A DNA stretch of 27,279 bases from Candidatus Heimdallarchaeota archaeon (GTDB lineage: Archaea > Asgardarchaeota > Heimdallarchaeia > Heimdallarchaeales > Heimdallarchaeaceae), in the NCBI GenBank assembly GCA_016839875.1, contig JAEOTK010000244.1:1-27279 (forward strand). Direction: 5' to 3'. Under the pieces are notes generated by a model. That model worked only from the letters and a program-made list of their open reading frames with translations, was not told the DNA's origin and ran no database searches. Of the stretch, positions 21,381 through 27,279 are shown in pieces. Within the stretch, counting starts at the first letter, position 1, and each line of letters begins with the position of its first letter. A program made the position numbers and the translations under genes.

Positions 21381-22646
21381 ATGGTTATATGGTCTCGAAT
21401 TAGAAAAGATTTTCCTGTTTTAAGCCAACTTTATGAAGGTAAAAGTTTGATATATTTTGATTCTGCATGTATGTCCCTCAAGCCAGTTCAGGTTTGGGAA
21501 GCAATGGAATACTATTACAAATATTTAGGAGCTTGTGGTGGAGCAGGTAGATCCACTCATTGTTTAGGTGCTGAGACAAGCTTACTAACAGAAGAAGCAA
21601 GACATAAAGTTACTTCCTTTATCAATGCTGAAAGTCCAAATGAAATCGTATGGACAAGAAATGCCACTGAAGGATTGAATATTATTGCAGCAACAATCCC
21701 TCTGAAAAAAGAGGAAAATGTGGTAACTACAACTTTGGAACACCATAGTGGAATGTTACCATTTTACAAAAGATGTAAGGAAACAGGGAGCGAGTTAAGG
21801 CTTGTTGAAGCAAAAGAAGATGGAACTTTTGATACTGCAGATTTTGAAGAAAAAATAGATGATAACACGAAAATAGTTTCTTTTGTTCATGCATCTAACC
21901 TTACAGGAACAATAGCACCTCTAGAAGAGGTCGTAAAAATTGCTCATGAGCATGATGCACTTGTTGTCTCTGATGAAGCACAATTCGCTCCACATCAGAA
22001 ATTAGATGTCAGAGCAATAGATGTAGACTTCAGCGTTCTGAGTGTTCACAAAGCTTGTGGTCCAACAGGAATAGGTGTTCTTTATGGAAAATATGACTTA
22101 CTAGAAGAATTAGACATGTTCCTAGTTGGTGGTGATGTAATAGAAGATGTAGTTTATCAAGACAAAGAAGTTATACCAAAATACTTACCTCCTCCTCAGA
22201 AATTCGAAGCAGGCCTACAAAATTATGGTGGTATACTAGGCGCAGGAGCTGCTGTTGACTATTTAGAGAAAATCGGGATGGATAATGTTCATAATCTTGA
22301 ACAAAAATTCTCAAGAAAACTTCTTGAAGGAATTTTGGAACTAGAAAAATTTGAAGTTTTAGGACCACTCGATTACAAGCAAAGAACAGCGCTTGCTTCA
22401 TTTAGACCTAAATCAGATTCAGTTAATCACAATGATGTAGCTGAATATTTCAACGAAATGCTTCCTCAATATAAAATTCTAATGAGAGGAGGAAATATGT
22501 GTGTTCATCCCTTCCAATATCAGATTGGAATAAGTCCAAAGCAAGGAGAAGGTGTAGTAAGAGCATCTCTTTATATTTATAATACAATGGAAGAAATAGA
22601 GATATTTCTTACTGAACTGGAGAATTTTGCTAAAGTTATCGAATAA
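21381..22646 (+). CDS. SufS-like cysteine desulfurase (class V aminotransferase)
   Basis: A PLP enzyme of 421 aa resembling group II cysteine desulfurases, which release persulfide sulfur from cysteine for Fe-S or thiolation pathways. PLP lysine is Lys224 (SVHKACGPTGIGVLYG); Asp198 (SDEAQ) and His121 (LEHHSG) contact the cofactor. Cys374 in MRGGNMCVHPF sits where SufS has RxGHHCAQP, so the sulfur-accepting cysteine is kept on a modified loop. The N terminus (YFDSACMSLKP) is the equivalent of LDNAATSQKP. The start has GGTGTG just upstream. No SufB, SufC, SufE or IscU gene is in the window. A related lyase or epimerase function remains possible because several motifs diverge. Confidence 0.83.
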   Translation: MVIWSRIRKDFPVLSQLYEGKSLIYFDSACMSLKPVQVWEAMEYYYKYLGACGGAGRSTHCLGAETSLLTEEARHKVTSFINAESPNEIVWTRNATEGLNIIAATIPLKKEENVVTTTLEHHSGMLPFYKRCKETGSELRLVEAKEDGTFDTADFEEKIDDNTKIVSFVHASNLTGTIAPLEEVVKIAHEHDALVVSDEAQFAPHQKLDVRAIDVDFSVLSVHKACGPTGIGVLYGKYDLLEELDMFLVGGDVIEDVVYQDKEVIPKYLPPPQKFEAGLQNYGGILGAGAAVDYLEKIGMDNVHNLEQKFSRKLLEGILELEKFEVLGPLDYKQRTALASFRPKSDSVNHNDVAEYFNEMLPQYKILMRGGNMCVHPFQYQIGISPKQGEGVVRASLYIYNTMEEIEIFLTELENFAKVIE

Positions 22647-22665
22647 GTTAGAAAGGGTTTCAACT

Positions 22666-23616
22666 ATGTCAAAGAACATTCTTGTTACTGGAGGATGTGG
22701 CTTTATAGGTTCTCATTTAGTGGATTCTCTGATAAAAGCAGGTCATTTTGTAGTTGTAGTTGATGATCTTTCTGCAAATACAAATCTAGATTATCTTCAA
22801 ACACATCTAGATAACAAATCTGCTCAATTTTTTAAGTATGACATTCGGGAATATGAGAAATTAAATTCTCTATCCACTGAATTTGACACTATTTTTCATT
22901 TAGCAGCACAACCAGATGTTAAAGTAAGTGTTAATGATCCTCGTCGAGATTTTGAAATAAATGTCAATGGTACTTTCAATTTATTGGAATTTATGAGAAA
23001 TAGAGAAGTATCGGAGATGATTTTTGCAAGCTCTGTAGGAACAGTTTATGGAGAACCAGAAATTCATCCAACACCTGAAACTCATTTCTTGAATCCTATA
23101 AGTAATTATGGTGCTGCAAAAGCTGCTTCAGAAATGTACTGTTCTAGTTATTCTTCATTGTATGATCTTAACATTGCATCCTTAAGGTTGGGAAATATCT
23201 ATGGTCCTCGTGCTACACATGGAGTAATGTTTGATTTTTTCAATAAATTAAGAAAAGATGCGTCTAAATTAGAAATTTTAGGTGATGGAAAACAAACTAA
23301 AACTTATCTCTACATTGATGATACAATTGATGCATTCCATTGTGTCTATAGAAAAATGAAAAGTGGTCATGAGATATATAATGTGAGTTCTGAGGAAATA
23401 ATCTCTGTAAAAGAAATAGCAGATGAGCTGACATCCACTTTAGGTTATGAAAAAGTTCAATACTCTTTCACCGGAGGAAAAAGAGGCTGGAAAGGGGATG
23501 TGATTTATACATTAGTAGATATTTCAAAACTAATATCATTAGGATGGCAACCTAAGATAAAAGTTCATGAAGGCATTCGGTTGTACTTAAATTGGTTGAA
23601 AGAACAGATTAGATAG
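22666..23616 (+). CDS. NAD-dependent sugar-nucleotide epimerase/dehydratase
   Basis: An extended SDR of 316 aa like UDP-glucose 4-epimerase and relatives. The start ATG at 22666 follows GAAAGGG and gives the direct MSKNILVTGGCGFIGSH start; an ATG at 22627 would overlap the desulfurase. The NAD motif is GGCGFIG at 9-15, Asp33 or Asp34 binds the NAD ribose, SSVGTVYGE (122-130) holds the catalytic Ser/Thr, and Tyr148 and Lys152 form YxxxK. RLGNIYGPR and the YLYIDDTIDA block are typical. Substrate could be UDP-glucose, UDP-GlcNAc or dTDP-sugars. An 11-bp hairpin overlaps its stop codon. Confidence 0.9.
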   Translation: MSKNILVTGGCGFIGSHLVDSLIKAGHFVVVVDDLSANTNLDYLQTHLDNKSAQFFKYDIREYEKLNSLSTEFDTIFHLAAQPDVKVSVNDPRRDFEINVNGTFNLLEFMRNREVSEMIFASSVGTVYGEPEIHPTPETHFLNPISNYGAAKAASEMYCSSYSSLYDLNIASLRLGNIYGPRATHGVMFDFFNKLRKDASKLEILGDGKQTKTYLYIDDTIDAFHCVYRKMKSGHEIYNVSSEEIISVKEIADELTSTLGYEKVQYSFTGGKRGWKGDVIYTLVDISKLISLGWQPKIKVHEGIRLYLNWLKEQIR

Positions 23617-23640
23617 AATGGTAAATTTTATTCTATCTAA
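23609..23640 (+). repeat. 11-bp perfect hairpin across the epimerase stop codon
   Basis: TTAGATAGAAT (23609-23619) and ATTCTATCTAA (23630-23640) are exact reverse complements with a 10-nt loop; the stop TAG is 23614-23616 within the first arm. No T-tract follows, so it is not a standard terminator. It could stabilise the mRNA 3' end or serve as a processing site. Confidence 0.75.
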
Positions 23641-23709
23641 CCGAAAGCATTAAAAAACACATTTGCAGTGATGATACTGGACACAAGTTCTGGTAGAGGT
23701 GTTAAAAAA

Positions 23710-23985
23710 ATGAGCGATGAAACCCTCGAACAAGTAAACGAAGCAATTCAATTATTAGATAGAATAAGTGAGGATACAACTGTTCCTCGTAATATAAGAC
23801 GAGCTGCTACAAACTCACTAGAAATAATCAAAGATCTAGACCCAGAGTTGAGTTTAGCTGTTAAAGCAAACAATGCCATTGAAATACTCGATGAAATATC
23901 ACAGGATCCAAACTGTCCTGCTCACGCTCGAACAATGCTGTTACAAGTAATTACACTGCTTGAGATAACGGACTATGATTACTGA
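23710..23985 (+). CDS. UPF0147 family protein
   Basis: A 91-aa all-helical protein of the archaeal UPF0147 family, function unknown. The start ATG at 23710 has GAGGTG at 23695-23700 and gives the expected N terminus; an in-frame ATG 14 codons upstream is not needed. Two helical repeats with the pattern ...LDRISEDTTVPRNIRRAA and ...LDEISQDPNCPAHARTML show internal duplication, a HEAT-like pairing. Its own TATA-like sequence ATTAAAAAAC lies near 23649-23658. It converges with the pyrophosphorylase gene across 70 nt of T-rich DNA. Confidence 0.9.
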   Translation: MSDETLEQVNEAIQLLDRISEDTTVPRNIRRAATNSLEIIKDLDPELSLAVKANNAIEILDEISQDPNCPAHARTMLLQVITLLEITDYDY

Positions 23986-24055
23986 TAATCAAACTTCAAT
24001 GCAAAACTTGTCTAACTCTCTTTTTTCTTTTCTTGAAGCTCTTATTGTGTAGATT

Positions 24056-25273
24056 CTATTCCTTGTCTTCCTTGATGGTTGTTCCCGGTGTAATAGTACT
24101 ATTTGAAGCAATCTTCCTGCCTGGAAAGATCATTGTATTAACGCCAACCTCACAACCATCTCCAATGATTGCCCCAAGTTTCATGAATCCTGTATTAACC
24201 TTCTTTCCATTAATATTCATTTCAATTTCTGAGGAAGGAGTTTCAGTATTAACAGTCACTACGCCTGAGGAAAGAATAGTATCTTGACCAATTACGCTAT
24301 CTCCTATATAGCAAAGACCGTAGATTTTAGCATTTTTAAATAAGACGGAATTCTTGATTTCACTTCCAAAACCAATAATTGATCCCTTATCTATAGAACA
24401 GTGATCTCTGATGAGAGCATTATTCCCAATGTATGTGTTTGGACCAATGTATAATGGTCCATTTAAAACTGTACCAGAACCAATTTCAGTGTTATCCTCA
24501 ATAATGACTACATTCTTTAGCTCAACATTGGGACCGATAACAACATTTTTTGCGATTCTGGATTCATTAACCTTTGATAATAAAAGTCTATTAGCTTCAA
24601 TTATGTTCCAAGGTTTTCCGATATCAATCCATTCCTTTTCCCAAATAGCAGCAGCAACTTTGTCACCCTTTTCAATTCTTTTGTTTATAGCAGAACTAAG
24701 AGATTTCTCTGTCCTTATCTCCTCAAAGATATCTGTTCGGATAATAAAACAACCCGCATCTACATAGTTACTTCTAGAAGTTAAATCAGCTTTCTTAATA
24801 CCAGCTTTCTTCACCATTCCCATTGAATCGATCTCAACTATCCCAAAATCACCAGTATCTCCTTTAAGAGTCAAGGTCATTGTCATATCTGCTTGGGTGT
24901 TCTCAAAAGCATTTAATGCACGTTGCATGAGACCGCGTTCTGGAACTATATCTCCAAACAATAACAAGAACTCTGACTCATTCTTAACAAATTCTTCTGA
25001 GGCTAGAAGCGCTGATTCAATTCCTTCCTCCTCTCCTTGATCTGCATACTTAATTGAAACACCAAGATCAGTACCTTTCCTAAAATAGCTTCTAATCTGC
25101 TCTCCCTTATAGCCAGTTACAATTAGAATATCAAATAATCCAATCTCTTTTAATTCTTCAATTAAGTACTGGAGTATGGGTTTCCCTAACAATGTAATCA
25201 TAGGTTTTGGTCTGGTTTGAGTTAAAGGAAAAAGATCAATTCCTTTTCCACCAGCTAAGATAACTGCTTTCAT
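24056..25273 (-). CDS. sugar-1-phosphate nucleotidylyltransferase with left-handed beta-helix domain
   Basis: A 405-aa NDP-sugar pyrophosphorylase. The N-terminal nucleotidyltransferase domain (about 1-235) starts LAGGKGIDLFPLT (6-18) and has RPKPM with Lys23, FGD with metal-binding Asp108, YVDAG and EWIDIG with Asp217. The C-terminal part (about 238-400) is a hexapeptide-repeat beta-helix (NVVIGP, TEIGSG, LYIGPN, TYIGNN and similar), as in archaeal GlmU-like and RmlA-long enzymes. The signature loop usually reads GxGTRL or GERLxPLT; here the Thr/Glu-Arg pair is Ile-Asp, so the conserved Arg is missing. Probable substrates are Glc-1-P, GlcNAc-1-P or Man-1-P. It would work with the phosphohexomutase at 11124 and the epimerase at 22666. 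Confidence 0.88.
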   Translation of the reverse strand: MKAVILAGGKGIDLFPLTQTRPKPMITLLGKPILQYLIEELKEIGLFDILIVTGYKGEQIRSYFRKGTDLGVSIKYADQGEEEGIESALLASEEFVKNESEFLLLFGDIVPERGLMQRALNAFENTQADMTMTLTLKGDTGDFGIVEIDSMGMVKKAGIKKADLTSRSNYVDAGCFIIRTDIFEEIRTEKSLSSAINKRIEKGDKVAAAIWEKEWIDIGKPWNIIEANRLLLSKVNESRIAKNVVIGPNVELKNVVIIEDNTEIGSGTVLNGPLYIGPNTYIGNNALIRDHCSIDKGSIIGFGSEIKNSVLFKNAKIYGLCYIGDSVIGQDTILSSGVVTVNTETPSSEIEMNINGKKVNTGFMKLGAIIGDGCEVGVNTMIFPGRKIASNSTITPGTTIKEDKE

Positions 25274-25429
25274 TATGTTTCTTCCTTGTGTTTTTCATTA
25301 GATATTTCTTTTTCGAGTATTTCTATTTATCCTATTAGAGGACTGTGAGCAAGCTAAATTTTCTTTTCACTCTTTTTTACTCAAAACCAGTATATAACTT
25401 TTTTCAATGCATCACAAAAAGCTTATTAG

Positions 25430-25437
25430 TTTTAAAC
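25430..25437 (+). promoter_or_regulatory. TATA box of secY
   Basis: TTTTAAAC lies about 40 nt before the secY ATG; initiation near 25458 would leave a short leader holding GGTGG. The 200-nt spacer between the pyrophosphorylase and secY otherwise shows no feature. Confidence 0.45.
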
Positions 25438-25474
25438 AGATGTTATATTGATACAAAAAAACTACGGTGGAAAA

Positions 25475-26863
25475 ATGACATCGAAGTTCCTTTTGATGCT
25501 GAAACCCTTCCAAAAACTGACATTGGAAGTAAAAAAACCAAAAAAAGAGCTATCTTTTAACAAAAAACTAGCTTGGACTATTGGAATGGGTGCACTTTAC
25601 ATAGCAATGTTGAACATACCTCTTCTTGGTATTCCAAGAAGGGGGGGAGCTACTCCTTTGTATGTTTTTAGAGCAATAACTGCATCTAAGAGAGGAAGCT
25701 TGGTGGAATTAGGTATAATGCCTATAGTTATTGCTATTTTGATTATGCATCTCTTAGTTGCATTAAAAATCATTAAAATCGATCATTCTAATTCAGAAGA
25801 AAAGAAGCTATACAGCGGAGCTGTAAAGCTTTTATCGATTCTTATAACTATCCTTTTTGCAGTATTCTTCATAATATTCGATGCTTATGGTGAACTAAAT
25901 CTCTCTACAAAATTCCTAATTGGTTCTCAACTGATAATAGCAGGACTGATTATTGTTTTAATGGATGAGTTGATTCAAAAAGGATATGGATATGGTACTG
26001 GAACTAGTCTGTTTGTATTGGCAACCGTCTGTTTTAGGATCTTTGATGAGATGTTCAATCTTTCTTGGGATTATTTTTCATTCGGACAAGCTTGGTACAG
26101 GGGAGCGTTTCTTGCATTCTTTCAAGGAATAAGAAGAGGGGATGTTATGCCTACAATTTTCAGAAAATATGGAATACCTGATTATTTTGGTTTCATGATG
26201 ATGGTTGTAGTAATAGCAGTGTTAATTTTCTTAGTATCTATAAGAATTGAAATTCCGATTAAAAAGACAGAAGAGAAAAAACCCGATAGGTATTCAATAA
26301 GACTCTTTTATACTTCATATGTCCCTGTATTGCTAACTTCCACCCTTTTTGCTGGTATTTATATGATTACAAATTTCCTATCGAGGCGATTTAGATTTGT
26401 ATCTTGGTTTGATACCAGCATACCTATTCCAACTCCTCCTAAGGCGTGGTATATTTCTATATTTACCCCACCTTATGGACCAGAACAAGTTATAGAAAGA
26501 CCAGGGATATCGATCGTATATTTATTTTTAATGATTGTAATTAGTGGAATATTTTCATTCTATTGGATGAAAACGGCTGGATTGGATTCGAAAACTTTAG
26601 TAAAGCAATTAATTAGTTCTGATTCAAACTCTTCTAGATCCAAAGAAAATATTGAAACTTTGAAGGAATATTTGGATGAGTACATTCCAACAACAGCTTT
26701 ACTAGGAGGATTTATCATAGGAGCTTTAGCGGGATTAGCAGAATTCCTTGGACCGTTAGGTAGTGGAACTGGAATAGTAATTATGATGTTTATTCTCCAA
26801 CAATATCAGAAAATGTTGACAGAAGAAAAAGAAAATCACAAAAAAGGAAATCAGAAGAAGTGA
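25475..26863 (+). CDS. secY: preprotein translocase subunit SecY (Sec61-alpha type)
   Basis: The channel of the Sec translocon, 462 aa with ten membrane helices by hydropathy. The ATG at 25475 has GGTGG a few bases upstream; an ATG nine codons earlier is unlikely. The N-terminal amphipathic LKPFQKLTLEVKKP, NIPLLGIPRRGG before the plug segment, GSLVELGIMPIVIAILIMHLL (helix 2b), GYGYGTGTSLF and the C-terminal IPTTALLGGFIIGALAGLAEFLGPLGSGTGI are all archaeal/eukaryotic SecY landmarks. The C-terminal tail is very basic (EEKENHKKGNQKK). In most archaea secY lies in the spc ribosomal operon before adk; here it stands alone, with a PLD-family gene next. Confidence 0.95.
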   Translation: MTSKFLLMLKPFQKLTLEVKKPKKELSFNKKLAWTIGMGALYIAMLNIPLLGIPRRGGATPLYVFRAITASKRGSLVELGIMPIVIAILIMHLLVALKIIKIDHSNSEEKKLYSGAVKLLSILITILFAVFFIIFDAYGELNLSTKFLIGSQLIIAGLIIVLMDELIQKGYGYGTGTSLFVLATVCFRIFDEMFNLSWDYFSFGQAWYRGAFLAFFQGIRRGDVMPTIFRKYGIPDYFGFMMMVVVIAVLIFLVSIRIEIPIKKTEEKKPDRYSIRLFYTSYVPVLLTSTLFAGIYMITNFLSRRFRFVSWFDTSIPIPTPPKAWYISIFTPPYGPEQVIERPGISIVYLFLMIVISGIFSFYWMKTAGLDSKTLVKQLISSDSNSSRSKENIETLKEYLDEYIPTTALLGGFIIGALAGLAEFLGPLGSGTGIVIMMFILQQYQKMLTEEKENHKKGNQKK

Positions 26864-26925
26864 AGATTTAATTCAATATTCAACTGATGTAGTAATATCT
26901 TGTTTCTATACTCCTTCAATAATGC

Positions 26926-26931
26926 TTATAT
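26926..26931 (+). promoter_or_regulatory. TATA box of the PLD-like gene
   Basis: TTATAT ends 22 nt before the ATG at 26954, so transcription would begin at or next to the start codon: a leaderless mRNA. There is no ribosome site, which agrees. Confidence 0.5.
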
Positions 26932-26953
26932 TTCCCAGAATTAATTTTAAAGA

Positions 26954-27279
26954 ATGCATGATGAAGATCACCGTTATTTTGAATTTCGTACAATCTATTC
27001 TACAGAACTTCTTAATGATACAAGAGAGTTAATTAAAGGAGCAGAAATTGAGTTAATTATAGTTTCACCTTGGTTTAACTTATACGGACATCTAAAGGAG
27101 GAATTAACAAAAGCAATTAATCGAGGAGTAAAAGTTATTGTAATTACTAGAAATCCAACCTCAGATTGGCATAAAGATGCTATCAAATTTTTGCAAACCA
27201 AAAATGCAACAATTCTCTATGACAATGTTTTGCATGCTAAAATACTTATGGCGGATAGATGGGACGTTATTTTTGGTTC
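26954..27279 (+). CDS. phospholipase D-like domain protein, 3' truncated by window edge
   Basis: The first 108 codons of a PLD-superfamily protein. The fold is evident from ELLNDTRELIKGAEIELIIVSPW, then the helix HLKEELTKAINRGVKVIVIT. The catalytic motif HxKx4D is complete: His94, Lys96 and Asp101 in HAKILMAD. The family includes phospholipases, nucleases and transferases; the short N terminus without a signal peptide and the strand-helix-strand arrangement look more like cytoplasmic PLD-type nucleases, but the missing part would decide. The end is the window boundary, not a real terminus. Confidence 0.82.
   Translation, partial: MHDEDHRYFEFRTIYSTELLNDTRELIKGAEIELIIVSPWFNLYGHLKEELTKAINRGVKVIVITRNPTSDWHKDAIKFLQTKNATILYDNVLHAKILMADRWDVIFG

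Noticed and set aside
24033..24767. Plus-strand open frames within the pyrophosphorylase gene
   Set aside because: Both are antisense to the hexapeptide-repeat and catalytic domains, which explains the long open stretches.
25345..25560. 71-codon open frame before and into secY
   Set aside because: It runs in another frame across the secY promoter and start; no ribosome site and no recognisable domain.
1..27279. CRISPR array, insertion sequence, prophage or integrated element
   Set aside because: I saw no regularly spaced repeats, transposase, integrase or target-site duplications; the tRNAs are intact and show no repeated 3' ends.

Overview
This is an AT-rich (roughly one third G+C by eye) archaeal chromosome segment. 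The archaeal signs are: uS7 and the archaeal/eukaryotic form of uL16 (L10e), archaeal-type SecY/Sec61-alpha, FAU-1 (an RNase E/G-like protein with a DUF402 domain), UPF0147, a family-4 uracil-DNA glycosylase with a PCNA-binding tail, tRNAs with bulge-helix-bulge introns at 37/38, TATA-box promoters with short leaders, and GGTG/GAGG ribosome sites. A Rab/Arf-like small GTPase with a DIGGQE switch II, and membrane proteins carrying B-box-like zinc fingers, point to an Asgard archaeon. That placement is an inference and no lineage marker settles it.

Layout. (1) 91-5973: one apparent operon with two NAD-type short-chain dehydrogenases, a divergent pair resembling glycine decarboxylase subunits GcvPA/GcvPB (4-nt overlap), and an AcoX-like ATP-NAD kinase homologue. 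No GcvH, GcvT or lipoamide dehydrogenase is present. (2) 6116-7138: a PAP2 membrane phosphatase and a terminator. (3) 7180-8483: uS7 and uL16, the latter with an acidic repeat tail. (4) 8619-8934: an intron-containing tRNA-Met(CAU) and a 39-codon basic ORF. (5) 8953-10739: cyclophilin and a divergently transcribed alpha/beta-hydrolase-fold protein. (6) 10745-13257, minus strand: uracil-DNA glycosylase, phosphohexomutase, and a small membrane protein translationally coupled to the mutase. (7) 13315-16834: MTA/SAH-deaminase-like amidohydrolase, GHMP kinase, HIT protein, small GTPase. (8) 16914-18611: intron-containing tRNA-Asp(GUC) on the minus strand, two tandem membrane proteins with identical eight-cysteine fingers, and tRNA-Ser(CGA). 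(9) 18701-21074: FAU-1 and a DUF2797-type protein with a C-terminal PIP box. (10) 21140-23985: small winged-helix-like protein, SufS-like cysteine desulfurase, NDP-sugar epimerase, UPF0147. (11) 24056-27279: sugar-nucleotide pyrophosphorylase (minus), SecY, and the start of a PLD-family protein cut by the window edge.

Themes. The mutase, pyrophosphorylase, epimerase and GHMP kinase fit sugar-nucleotide supply, probably for surface glycans, although they are not in one operon. FAU-1 and the DUF2797 protein are 7 nt apart. The DUF2797 protein ends in the same octapeptide, QKSLSDFF, as the uracil-DNA glycosylase, which marks it as a probable PCNA client. The best candidates for something undescribed are the GcvP-like/SDR/AcoX operon, the PCNA-linked DUF2797 protein, and the paired FKBP-like/transmembrane/B-box-like proteins.
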